Source: a virus. From it: a stretch of DNA of 31,353 nt. Below are positions 1 through 5,505 of this stretch, piece after piece. A program made the translations under genes and the position numbers. Positions within the stretch are counted from its first letter, which is position 1; each line of letters opens with the position of its first letter. The stretch covers positions 1 through 31,353 of the IMG/VR virus record IMGVR_UViG_3300045256_000087; one strand, 5' to 3'. The notes below the pieces were generated by a model, which was given only the letters and a program-made list of their open reading frames with translations, ran no database searches and had not been told where the DNA came from.

Positions 1-29
1 TTGACTTTTTCCAAGTTTTGTGTTATAAT
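1..29 (+). promoter_or_regulatory. sigma70-type promoter P1
   Basis: A -35 box TTGACT (1-6) and a -10 box TATAAT (24-29) are separated by exactly 17 bp. It serves the first run of genes (69-1298). The -35 box begins at the first base of the window, so upstream context is unseen. Confidence 0.85.
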
Positions 30-68
30 TAAGTATCGAGCAAAAACAAACACACAAAGGAGGCAATC

Positions 69-269
69 ATGGGTTTCTACACAATCCTGAACAAAGTCGT
101 AATTGAAGCAAGCACTAACTATTTCAAAGCTGAAAACGCGTATCTCGCTAACAAGAAAGCTGCTTTGGCTAATGGTGCTAGTTTGGTTCTAGCTAAACGT
201 GCCTTTGGTGAAACTGAGTTTACCACGATAACTAAAATCGAAAACAACAAGTTAGTTGGATCGTTCTGA
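69..269 (+). CDS. small hypothetical protein (66 aa)
   Basis: I do not recognise this protein. The ATG lies 5 nt after an AAGGAGG ribosome binding site (57-63) and about 33 nt after the expected transcription start of P1, so expression should be strong. It is rich in Ala, Lys and Asn with no membrane segment. Its length, its N-terminal F-x-T-[IV] and the pattern of an aromatic/acidic middle followed by an Ala-rich stretch loosely resemble the 62-aa protein at 4126-4314, which also stands alone behind a strong promoter and also ends in a stop-codon hairpin. Whether the two are homologous is uncertain. Confidence 0.75.
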   Translation: MGFYTILNKVVIEASTNYFKAENAYLANKKAALANGASLVLAKRAFGETEFTTITKIENNKLVGSF

Positions 270-280
270 TCCAACTAACT
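250..280 (+). terminator. 13-bp hairpin over the stop codon of the first gene
   Basis: Perfect 13-bp inverted repeat (250-262 with 268-280) and a 5-nt loop; the TGA stop (267-269) sits at the loop edge. Only TT follows and a ribosome binding site comes next, so it may stabilise mRNA or attenuate rather than fully terminate. Confidence 0.55.
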
Positions 281-292
281 TTAGGAGGTCCT

Positions 293-649
293 ATCGAAAA
301 TATTTACCCGCCCGTTCCCGACGCTTATGCTGCTCGGCCGGCTCTTAACATCGGTAACGCAATGCTAAGGATCGGTAAGCACGCCATTGACCTGCGTCAG
401 GTTGTCGAAGTTTGGTTTAACGAAGAGGAAGAAACCGCCCAGGTCTGGTATAGAAACTATCACACCAGCTTAGATGGTGGCCAAGTTTACTATTTCGAAA
501 CCGATAAAGAGGATGAAATCCGAGCTTTGCAGGCGTGGGCGTCTTTGGTTTGTCTAGACTTGCTGGACGTACTAGAAAGTGTATTACGCGAAAATAGCGA
601 AGGTATAGAAGTTGATGCCGACGACGAAATGTCGTGGCCGGAGGTCTAA
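293..649 (+). CDS. hypothetical protein, possible ATC start
   Basis: I do not recognise this acidic protein. The first ATG in frame (362) has no ribosome binding site. A strong AGGAGG (283-288) instead precedes an in-frame ATC at 293 by 4 nt, and the reading frame is open and coding-like from there, giving 118 aa instead of 95. ATC is a rare but documented bacterial start; alternatively the original ATG has been mutated. The body has Trp and Tyr-rich strands (V-W-Y near the middle) and a very acidic C-terminus. It is followed directly by the zinc-ribbon gene in the same unit. Confident it is coding; not confident about the start. Confidence 0.65.
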   Translation: MENIYPPVPDAYAARPALNIGNAMLRIGKHAIDLRQVVEVWFNEEEETAQVWYRNYHTSLDGGQVYYFETDKEDEIRALQAWASLVCLDLLDVLESVLRENSEGIEVDADDEMSWPEV

Positions 650-910
650 ATGGAAGTACTTAAAGTTGTACCGAATATTCCCGGCAAAAGAAGCTGGCAA
701 TGTCCTCAATGCCAAACAGTCAATCTGGTGACATTCCTTTCCTCAGGACGACCTAAGGGCCCAGGTTTGTATAAATGCACAGGCTGTCGACGTCCTAGGT
801 TCAAATATAACCCGGAGGAAGAAACCGTTCAACCAACTGTAAAGATTGCGGCCGATATTACGCCCGGATGTTGGGCAATGTATTGCGAGGAAAAAGATGG
901 TATCACATAA
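650..910 (+). CDS. small zinc-ribbon protein (86 aa)
   Basis: The ATG directly follows the TAA of the upstream gene, with GGAGG 7-8 nt before it, so the two are translationally coupled. Two Cys pairs, CPQC (residues 18-21) and CTGC (43-46), are spaced like a zinc ribbon. The rest is basic and Pro-containing. Such proteins in phages are often nucleic-acid or transcription-factor binding, but no specific role can be read here. It overlaps the next gene by 14 nt. Confidence 0.7.
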   Translation: MEVLKVVPNIPGKRSWQCPQCQTVNLVTFLSSGRPKGPGLYKCTGCRRPRFKYNPEEETVQPTVKIAADITPGCWAMYCEEKDGIT

Positions 911-1298
911 ATTGAAAGGTACGGCCCTGTTACGTATGTGGCGGACAGAGCTATTTAGTTCCCAAGAAGCTTGCGCCGAAGCGGCCGGAATTAGCGAAAG
1001 CTTCTACAAGAAGATTGAGTCCGGCGCCCGCCAGCCAAGCTTCGACGTAGTGAAACAGTTGGCCGTGGCCTTACATTTGACGGGATATGAATACCATATG
1101 TTATTTATGGCCTATGGGTATACGGCACCTGGAAGAGCATGTGACCAGGCTGCGGCTATTATCCACCTAGATACCAAACTTACCTCGGAACAAAGAGTCC
1201 GTATGGCTAGCATGATCCAGAGGCTGTACGATACGGCGGTGCTCGAGAACACCAATAACCAAAAAGAACACGGTGTTCCAGTTTCTAAATTGGCTTAA
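897..1298 (+). CDS. XRE-family helix-turn-helix regulator (133 aa)
   Basis: A Cro/C1-type DNA-binding domain occupies about residues 15-65: S-x-Q-E-A-C-A-E-A-A-G-I-S, then a recognition helix and the E-S-G-x-R-x-P-S-x-D motif typical of XRE proteins. I place the start at ATG 897, behind a GAGG, rather than at a TTG at 846 that would overlap most of the zinc-ribbon gene. The C-terminal half is helical and of unknown function, perhaps dimerising. It closes the P1 unit and is followed by promoter P2, which it may control, although no operator is evident. Confidence 0.75.
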   Translation: MVSHKLKGTALLRMWRTELFSSQEACAEAAGISESFYKKIESGARQPSFDVVKQLAVALHLTGYEYHMLFMAYGYTAPGRACDQAAAIIHLDTKLTSEQRVRMASMIQRLYDTAVLENTNNQKEHGVPVSKLA

Positions 1299-1306
1299 AG
1301 TCCGGC

Positions 1307-1335
1307 TTGCCTTTAACCAGATTCGGTGGTATAAT
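1307..1335 (+). promoter_or_regulatory. promoter P2
   Basis: TTGCCT (1307-1312), 17-bp spacer, TATAAT (1330-1335). The transcript should begin near 1342, immediately before a 7-bp hairpin (1343-1349 with 1359-1365) of sequence GAAGTAC/GTACTTC, the same stem found downstream of promoter P3. Confidence 0.85.
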
Positions 1336-1407
1336 AGATTCAGAAGTACCGAAGAGCCGTACTTCAAACGACAATAACAACACAAGACACATTATTAGGA
1401 GGTCATC

Positions 1408-1965
1408 ATGATTACTGAAAACACCAATCAACCGTTGCCGGAACTTATTCGCGCTTTCTTGGCGGTCAAGAACATCAACTTGTACGCACTACGCACCAAT
1501 CCAAACTTTCGTTATGACGCCGCTTTTGAGATTTCAGAAGGTGCCGACACTGACGAACTTGGTACACAATTGCATCTGGACTTGGTCGAAGCGTTCGAAA
1601 CTTTTACAGTCGCGAACATTAGGGTCGGTCAGGCTCAGGTTCAAGAAATTACCAAAGCTGGTGTGACAAGTGAGTGTATCGTGATTCGGTTGTCAGCTAA
1701 AGGCTACACCGCACCAACGCGCGTAGCCAAACCGAAACCATGTAGCTTGAAAGAATTACAACACGATTTCAACGAAGCTGGTGTAAGCTTAGCCAGTATC
1801 GCTGAAACGGTCAACCAAGTACCGGTCTTTTCGGAAGTGGTTACCGAACCGATGACTGAAGCCGCGGTTACAGAAATTGACTCACAAGTTGCGGCTAGCG
1901 CGGAAGTGGTTGCAAAACCAAAACGCGTTCGCAAGTCGAAAAAGGTTGAAGAAGCCGTCGCGTAG
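1408..1965 (+). CDS. PNF[RT]Y-family protein, member 1 (185 aa)
   Basis: No family I can name. It is one of three related proteins in this window (with 10552-11223 and 11557-11925). Shared features are an N-terminal helix starting [IL]R-x-x-L, a T-x-P-N-F-R-Y-[DE] motif at about residues 30-36, a long helix in the middle (D-L-V-E-A-F-E here), and a G-Y-x-A-P-x-R segment shared with the second member (about residues 102-108). The C-terminal 60 residues are low-complexity (Val, Glu, Ala, then a Lys/Arg patch), suggesting a flexible nucleic-acid-contacting tail. ATG follows AGGAGGT by 5 nt and the gene is alone behind P2, implying high abundance. Confidence 0.8.
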   Translation: MITENTNQPLPELIRAFLAVKNINLYALRTNPNFRYDAAFEISEGADTDELGTQLHLDLVEAFETFTVANIRVGQAQVQEITKAGVTSECIVIRLSAKGYTAPTRVAKPKPCSLKELQHDFNEAGVSLASIAETVNQVPVFSEVVTEPMTEAAVTEIDSQVAASAEVVAKPKRVRKSKKVEEAVA

Positions 1966-1983
1966 TTAACCCATTTTAATCAT

Positions 1984-2010
1984 TAGGTGACAGATTAAAT
2001 CTGTCACCTA
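1984..2010 (+). terminator. 12-bp hairpin after the PNF-family gene
   Basis: Perfect 12-bp stem (1984-1995 with 1999-2010) with a 3-nt TAA loop, 18 nt after the stop. There is no U-tract, so it may be a weak terminator or an mRNA 3' end stabiliser. Confidence 0.5.
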
Positions 2011-2031
2011 GTCACTTGCCGAGGAGACCTT

Positions 2032-2178
2032 ATGAAAGTCGCTACTTACAAATTGTTCCGTTGGGCTTTAGAATTGGTAGGTCAATGCAGTGGAGTCTGC
2101 CTATGCAGCCGACCTTGTATTTTGCAAGATGGACATGACGGTTCGTGTCGTTGCCGTGATCATTGGTTTGGCGGATAG
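2032..2178 (+). CDS. Cys-rich small protein (48 aa)
   Basis: A short gene with a GAGGAG ribosome binding site (2021-2026) 5 nt before ATG 2032. The C-terminal half has five Cys and two His in the order C-x3-C-x-C-x3-C, then G-H-D-G-x-C-x-C (residues 19-41), suggesting a zinc-binding knuckle. Similar H-D-G-x-C-x-C tails occur in short phage proteins of unknown role, but I cannot assign a function. It lies between the 12-bp hairpin and promoter P3 and ends in TAG. Confidence 0.6.
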   Translation: MKVATYKLFRWALELVGQCSGVCLCSRPCILQDGHDGSCRCRDHWFGG

Positions 2179-2193
2179 ATTTTAAATTGGGGG

Positions 2194-2222
2194 TTGCCTC
2201 CTTGCCAAATCTGGTGTATAAT
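2194..2222 (+). promoter_or_regulatory. promoter P3 with 5'-terminal hairpin
   Basis: TTGCCT (2194-2199), 17-bp spacer, TATAAT (2217-2222). Transcription should start near 2229, so the perfect 8-bp hairpin at 2230-2248 (GAAGTACC, loop GTT, GGTACTTC) forms the very 5' end of the RNA. Confidence 0.85.
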
Positions 2223-2275
2223 AAATTATGAAGTACCGTTGGTACTTCAGCAACACATTCAAGGCGGTAACCACA

Positions 2276-2552
2276 ATGCCAAAAGACAACAATGATCCAT
2301 TCGGAATTCTTCACAAACGTTACCCGGTAAAGGGGCGTAAGTTCCGCACCTATGACCCAGCAAAGAGTTACGCAATAGAACATTTACGTAATAGAACATT
2401 TACGCAATAGAACATTTACGTAATAGAACATTTACGCAATAGAACAGTCACACATTCACCCCGACCAAACGTATCACGTCGTTGACCTTGACAATGGCAA
2501 CCGAATAGTTGCTATCTATCAAGGCGGTCACAAGTTAACTGGCGGATACTAA
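2276..2552 (+). pseudogene. small gene broken by a 16-bp tandem repeat expansion
   Basis: An AAGGCGG site precedes ATG 2276. The frame reads 32 residues up to Y-A-I-E and then enters a tandem array of 16-bp units in which it stops (TAG 2408-2410). Past the array a coding-like segment resumes in another frame (about 2427-2552, with H-V-V-D-L-D-N-G and V-A-I-Y-Q-G-G) up to TAA. Removing exactly four units (64 bp) joins both halves through the repeat, Y-A-I-E-Q-S-H, into one 70-aa frame (213 nt). The simplest reading is slippage expansion in a formerly intact gene; a switchable locus is possible but less likely, because extra units introduce stops. Function unknown. Confidence 0.65.
2369..2446 (+). 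repeat. 16-bp tandem repeat, 4.9 copies
   Basis: Units TACGYAATAGAACATT at 2369, 2385, 2401 and 2417, with a partial fifth from 2433. The fifth base alternates C/T, giving a 32-bp higher-order period. It lies inside the broken 70-aa gene. Confidence 0.95.
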
Positions 2553-2558
2553 GGGCAC

Positions 2559-2578
2559 CAGGGGGCTTCGGCCCCCTG
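2559..2578 (+). terminator. UUCG-loop hairpin
   Basis: 8-bp stem CAGGGGGC/GCCCCCTG (2559-2566, 2571-2578) closed by a TTCG tetraloop, right after the end of the broken 70-aa gene. There is no U-tract, and the RNase H gene begins 15 nt later, so partial termination or processing is possible. Confidence 0.55.
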
Positions 2579-2592
2579 CATGAGGTTTAATT

Positions 2593-3003
2593 ATGGAAGC
2601 AGATTACACTATCACGTTTGATGGCGGTACCAGGGGCGCAAATCCGGGGCGTGGCTATGGCAGCTTTGAAATCAAAACGGCTGCCGGGCGCCAGCTGCTG
2701 GAAGGCCCTATCGACTTTGTTTCCGCGATGACTAATAATCAGGCCGAATATGAAGCATTAGTCCGGGCCTTACAAAAGCTGGATGAGATTATGATGATTG
2801 CCGGCCATAATCCCGCTGACACTACAATCGCAGTATTCGGTGATAGCGAGTTGGTCATCAAACAGTTAAAAGGCGAGTACCAAGTAAAACATATGCGCAT
2901 GAAAATCCTTCATGCCAAATGTCAATCACTAACTATGAAGTTTCGGCAAGTTAATTATGCATGGCATAGTCGCGACAATTCGGTGCGACTATTTGGCCAT
3001 TAA
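2593..3003 (+). CDS. RNase HI-like protein, interrupted by +1 frameshift
   Basis: Belongs to the RNase H-fold ribonuclease HI group, which cleaves RNA in RNA-DNA hybrids. Visible active-site motifs are T-F-D-G-G-T-R-G-A-N-P-G (Asp10), N-N-Q-A-E-Y-E-A (Glu52) and F-G-D-S-E-L-V-I (Asp84). The fourth motif is split: this frame reads H-S-R-D-N-S and then drifts to a stop at 3003, while the +1 frame immediately continues C-D-Y-L-A-I-K-A, which supplies the expected final Asp and the A-D-x-L-A-like signature. Deleting one G near 2983 fuses both into a 246-aa protein. It could be a real lesion, a sequencing error, or programmed +1 frameshifting. The ATG follows a GAGG by 8 nt. Confidence 0.75.
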   Translation: MEADYTITFDGGTRGANPGRGYGSFEIKTAAGRQLLEGPIDFVSAMTNNQAEYEALVRALQKLDEIMMIAGHNPADTTIAVFGDSELVIKQLKGEYQVKHMRMKILHAKCQSLTMKFRQVNYAWHSRDNSVRLFGH

Positions 3004-3334
3004 GGCGAATCAGCTGAACCCTGACAAGCTTAAAGTTTCCCCAAACATGATGTTGGATATCGGCAATATCGGCGAAATTAGCTTCGGAAAGACTACTAGC
3101 CCTACGGGCGAAAAGTTCCTAACGGCAACTGTTGCCTTGAAAGAACCAAGGGCTATGCCAACCGGGGAGCATACCGAACCTAGGCAGGCTAGCGCCCTAG
3201 TGCTATTCGGTGGCCCAGCTAACGTACTGTGGCTGTGGGCCAATTCGTTTGGTGTATCCGAAGTTGGTTATTACCAAGCCGTATACGACAAAAAAGACCG
3301 CGAAGATTATGTCGAAGCTGTTGCGGCCGTGTAA
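2984..3334 (+). CDS. C-terminal part of the RNase H-like protein, +1 frame
   Basis: This frame continues the RNase H motif C-D-Y-L-A-I-K-A-N and then adds about 105 residues of unrecognised sequence. It has no ribosome binding site or good start of its own: an ATG at 2957 overlaps the upstream gene without a Shine-Dalgarno and the ATG at 3048 has none either. I therefore read it as the distal part of the upstream gene. The extra domain is rich in Gly, Ala and Val strands, with a W-L-W-A-N-S-F motif near its end. It may be a separate nucleic-acid-binding domain, but nothing identifies it. Confidence 0.55.
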   Translation, partial: CDYLAIKANQLNPDKLKVSPNMMLDIGNIGEISFGKTTSPTGEKFLTATVALKEPRAMPTGEHTEPRQASALVLFGGPANVLWLWANSFGVSEVGYYQAVYDKKDREDYVEAVAAV

Positions 3335-3403
3335 GCCTTTCGGAACGGCGACAGTGTCGCAACTGAAACCACGCAATAAAAACTATCGTTAAGGCCCCTA
3401 ATT

Positions 3404-3452
3404 ACTGCTAGCTATATCAAGCAGCATCTTGCGCTAGCTAGCAGTTTATTTT
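3404..3452 (+). terminator. intrinsic terminator
   Basis: 11-bp perfect stem (3404-3414 with 3435-3445) with a 20-nt loop that can form an inner CAAG/CTTG pair, followed by TTATTTT. It ends the RNase H unit. Confidence 0.8.
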
Positions 3453-3565
3453 CGCAAATGTTGCTACGATCCCGAAATATAACATGTTCTTTGAATACAA
3501 AAATAACTAGCTAAAATCGCGTTTTTGGCAATGCGAAATTGCTGCTGCTTTTGCAAAACTGCGGG

Positions 3566-3594
3566 CTACCATTTTTGAAAACTGGGTGTATAAT
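3566..3594 (+). promoter_or_regulatory. promoter P4 with weak -35
   Basis: TATAAT (3589-3594) sits 17 bp after CTACCA, a divergent version of the TTGCCT box. The spacer end GGGTG matches P3. A 6-bp hairpin CCGACG/CGTTGG (3600-3614, one G-U pair) lies at the predicted RNA 5' end. Confidence 0.65.
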
Positions 3595-3635
3595 AGATTC
3601 CGACGGAACGTTGGCGAAGACGAAAGGTAAGCGAG

Positions 3636-3962
3636 ATGGCGAATGAATATCACAGCCGGACCATAACTGCGCTTATGACCGAGCCTAAACACTTTAATAT
3701 CTTTACAGGCAACCGCGAGCTACATGTCACTTTAGAACCTTGGAACGATAGCTTGGTACGCATTGCTGTAGGTGAAGGCTCTCATTCTGAAGGCGGCACC
3801 ACGATGCGGCTGGATGAAGGTGACAGCCTGGTATTCTGTTTAGAAAACGGAACTGAGGTTGGGCGCATTACTGCCCGTGATAGCCGGATAGAAGGCGTAC
3901 TAATGAATCCCGCGTACGATTGGCCGGCTGTGAGTGCCCTTTTACTATCCAAGGGCCACTAG
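3636..3962 (+). CDS. hypothetical protein (108 aa)
   Basis: I do not recognise it. It is the only gene between P4 and a strong terminator, so it is a monocistronic unit. The start ATG 3636 follows AAAGGTAAG with acceptable spacing. The protein looks like a small beta-rich domain: alternating hydrophobic strands such as L-H-V-T-L, L-V-R-I-A-V and S-L-V-F-C-L, with a Gly-rich turn (G-E-G-S-H-S-E-G-G) near residues 46-54. There are no membrane segments and no Cys clusters. A beta-sandwich binding role is only a guess from the strand pattern. Confidence 0.7.
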   Translation: MANEYHSRTITALMTEPKHFNIFTGNRELHVTLEPWNDSLVRIAVGEGSHSEGGTTMRLDEGDSLVFCLENGTEVGRITARDSRIEGVLMNPAYDWPAVSALLLSKGH

Positions 3963-3990
3963 ACTATAGCCACACCTCCTATATGTGTCG

Positions 3991-4023
3991 AAAAGAGCCC
4001 ACCGCCCGGGCTCTTTTCTTTTG
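3991..4023 (+). terminator. intrinsic terminator
   Basis: 10-bp stem AAAAGAGCCC/GGGCTCTTTT (3991-4000 with 4008-4017), 7-nt loop, then CTTTTG. The A-rich 5' side could also act on the opposite strand. Confidence 0.85.
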
Positions 4024-4056
4024 CTCCCAATTTTCAAAACTGGCTTGCTTCCCGGC

Positions 4057-4085
4057 TTGCCAAAAACCAAAATCGGTGTTATAAT
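4057..4085 (+). promoter_or_regulatory. promoter P5
   Basis: TTGCCA (4057-4062), 17-bp spacer ending ATCGGTGT, TATAAT (4080-4085). The spacer end closely matches those of P6 and P11. Confidence 0.85.
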
Positions 4086-4125
4086 TAAATCAGAAGATAA
4101 GACATTACAAAAAGGAGAAATCAAA

Positions 4126-4314
4126 ATGAACAATTTTTTCACTGTTATCATCAAATCTGTTTCCGAAGTTATCGCTGAAGTTGGTTTTGAATTTGAAAGC
4201 GAAGCTGTTGCTTTCGCGGAAGCTTACGAAAACAAAACTCAATTCGAACATGTCTTGGTTCAAGTTGAGAACAATGAATTCGAAGTTATTTTCGAATTAG
4301 CCGCGTACAAATAG
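4126..4314 (+). CDS. small hypothetical protein (62 aa)
   Basis: I do not recognise it. ATG 4126 follows AAAGGAGAAATCAAA; a longer open frame back to 3985 would cross the terminator and promoter and is rejected. The protein is acidic, rich in Phe, Val and Glu, and reads as alternating strand and helix: F-F-T-V-I-I-K at the N-terminus and F-E-V-I-F-E-L at the C-terminus. It loosely parallels the 66-aa protein at 69-269 in size, in its F-x-T-[IV] N-terminus and in gene layout (own strong promoter, hairpin at the stop codon, second small gene after it). Confidence 0.75.
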   Translation: MNNFFTVIIKSVSEVIAEVGFEFESEAVAFAEAYENKTQFEHVLVQVENNEFEVIFELAAYK

Positions 4315-4321
4315 TACGCGG
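4301..4321 (+). terminator. 8-bp hairpin spanning the stop codon
   Basis: CCGCGTAC (4301-4308), 5-nt loop, GTACGCGG (4314-4321). The TAG stop (4312-4314) spans loop and stem, the same arrangement as at 250-280. Confidence 0.5.
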
Positions 4322-4358
4322 TTCCCTAACCATTTATTATTATACAGGAGGTTTCAAG

Positions 4359-4577
4359 ATGTCAGACATTCACGAAGACGATGTAACACCCAAACGCAGC
4401 GAGCATGGGGAAATGTTAGTCCAGGCCTTACGAGCCAATAACCCAGGCTATGAGGATTTGGTGAATGAATACGTAGATGAGGCCGAGCATCAGGATGGTT
4501 TCGGATATTGGAATCAATTCAAAGATGCGAATGATGTCCAGGAGGATTTCGATATTTATCGTGAATCGCGTAATTAG
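4359..4577 (+). CDS. small acidic hypothetical protein (72 aa)
   Basis: I do not recognise it. An AGGAGG lies 8 nt before ATG 4359. The protein is strongly acidic (about a quarter Asp plus Glu) with W-N-Q-F and aromatic residues in the C-terminal third; no Cys and no membrane segment. Small acidic phage proteins often mimic DNA or inhibit host enzymes, but that is speculation here. It shares the P5 transcript with the 62-aa gene and ends just before a terminator hairpin. Confidence 0.7.
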   Translation: MSDIHEDDVTPKRSEHGEMLVQALRANNPGYEDLVNEYVDEAEHQDGFGYWNQFKDANDVQEDFDIYRESRN

Positions 4578-4587
4578 GTTCAGACTA

Positions 4588-4609
4588 AGGGCTAGCAAAA
4601 GCTAGCCCT
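4588..4609 (+). terminator. terminator-like hairpin
   Basis: 9-bp stem AGGGCTAGC/GCTAGCCCT (4588-4596 with 4601-4609) around an AAAA loop, followed by CATTTAC. It is a stable stem with a weak U-tract. Confidence 0.65.
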
Positions 4610-4768
4610 CATTTACACCACTCACCCGTTGCTGCCATCTGCGTAGACGCGCTATAACGCGTTCTAACAAGTGGTATTTTTGTTTGCGTAGTTTAGTACG
4701 CTTGAGCTTAAACAGAGGCCTTAAAACGCCTTATATCGCGTCGGCTATAACGCGTCCGCAATTGCGGG

Positions 4769-4797
4769 TTGCCATTTACGGCAAGATGTGGTATAAT
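4769..4797 (+). promoter_or_regulatory. promoter driving a non-coding stretch
   Basis: TTGCCA (4769-4774), 17-bp spacer, TATAAT (4792-4797). No gene with a ribosome binding site follows for several hundred bases, so the product may be an untranslated RNA. Confidence 0.75.
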
Positions 4798-4922
4798 AAG
4801 ACATCCGTTACGTACAGTAGCGCGGGGCACAGGCGTGTAACGGCGCCAGGCGGGAGCCCCTTGAGCGGCAGTGACGTGGGCTGTTTCGTTGTAACAGTCG
4901 CGGGCAGCCGGTACGGGCGTTA

Positions 4923-4950
4923 CCCCCCCCCTCCCTCTCCCTCCTCCCCC
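4923..4950 (-). other. G-quadruplex-capable purine tract
   Basis: The plus strand has a 28-nt pure pyrimidine run, mostly C. The minus strand therefore has at least four G runs of three or more separated by 1-4 nt, meeting the usual intramolecular G-quadruplex pattern. Confidence 0.8.
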
Positions 4951-5145
4951 GTTCGCACTCGCGATCACACGTCTTTTCTTATGTTTAGCTTAACGCAGCT
5001 AGCTCGTTACCATGCGCATAGACGCGATATAACAATCGCTAACAAGCGAACATGCGCTAAGCTGCAGATTGCTATAGCTCGTTAAAAAAGCTGTACGATG
5101 CTAGTGAATGTTTGAAACAAACATAAAATTAGTGCGTTGCGGGGC

Positions 5146-5174
5146 GTACCATTTCGGCAAAGCTGTAGTATAAT
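5146..5174 (+). promoter_or_regulatory. promoter with weak -35
   Basis: TATAAT (5169-5174) 17 bp after GTACCA, similar to the divergent -35 of P4. It drives the small genes from 5278 onward after a GC-rich leader of about 100 nt. Confidence 0.6.
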
Positions 5175-5277
5175 GAAGACAGAAGAGGAACAGTCGAAAC
5201 GGGGCGGGTAGCCGCAAAATACGCCGATTGGCTGCGCTAGCGTGATAGCCCGTGAAGCGCATTTCTCTTTTACAACT

Positions 5278-5367
5278 ATGGCCAACCGCCAACAAATTTT
5301 CGCGAGACAGGTGCCGGCCAGCATTGTCAACAACATCGACCGTCAAGTCAACACAGCCGGAGGCTAA
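5278..5367 (+). CDS. possible 29-aa leader peptide
   Basis: ATG 5278 to TAA 5367 encodes 29 residues with coding-like composition (Q-V-P-A-S-I-V-N-N-I). It ends 1 nt before the next start, an arrangement that suggests coupling. It lacks a visible ribosome binding site, and the frame is open upstream to 5212, so the true start is uncertain. It may instead be non-coding leader. Confidence 0.3.
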   Translation: MANRQQIFARQVPASIVNNIDRQVNTAGG

Positions 5368-5368
5368 C

Positions 5369-5473
5369 ATGTACGAAGTAAGCGAGAACGCGCCGGTTTT
5401 GATTGCACCCGCAAGTGATTTAAATGACTATCACACCCGCGTAACTAAACGTTCGATTATGTTCGGTGATTAG
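5369..5473 (+). CDS. 34-aa hypothetical peptide
   Basis: A CCGGAGG site (5357-5363) lies 5 nt before ATG 5369. The short product starts M-Y-E-V-S-E and has no recognised motif. The TAG stop is built into the 5' arm of the hairpin that follows. A longer frame from 5252 is possible but its upstream part is less coding-like and lacks a ribosome binding site. Confidence 0.5.
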   Translation: MYEVSENAPVLIAPASDLNDYHTRVTKRSIMFGD

Positions 5474-5500
5474 ACCTCGGCCTTTAGGGCCAAGGTCTAA
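5470..5500 (+). terminator. stop-codon hairpin
   Basis: TTAGACCT/AGGTCTAA (5470-5477 with 5493-5500) plus inner GGCC/GGCC pairs and a 5-nt loop. The stop codon TAG lies in the 5' arm. A weak A/T run follows. Confidence 0.6.
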
Positions 5501-5505
5501 TAACT

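Larger units (their letters stand above)
3335..3635 (+). other. intergenic region with terminator and promoter
   Basis: Contains the terminator at 3404-3452 and promoter P4 at 3566-3594. A short coding-like tail in another frame (to 3392) follows the upstream stop but has no start. I see nothing else between 3453 and 3565, which is AT-rich. Confidence 0.6.
4610..5145 (+). other. gene-free repeat-rich island, possible origin or structured RNA
   Basis: No convincing gene in either strand. The region holds a 12-bp direct repeat GCTATAACGCGT (4651 and 4744), an inverted 12-bp pair TTATATCGCGTC (4731) and GACGCGATATAA (5021), a 10-bp repeat TAGCTCGTTA (5000 and 5075), diverged copies of a TAGACGCG-n-TATAAC core (4643 and 5018), a promoter at 4769-4797 and a GC-rich transcribed stretch. 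CCGTTAC (4805-4811) can pair with GTAACGG (4837-4843). It could be a replication origin, a regulatory RNA locus, or decayed sequence. Confidence 0.4.

Noticed and set aside
2369-2446. CRISPR array
   Set aside because: The 16-bp units are directly tandem without spacers.
4684-5085. 133-aa plus-strand open frame in the gene-free island
   Set aside because: It runs through a promoter and the C-rich tract, with low-complexity Pro/Ser coding and no ribosome binding site.
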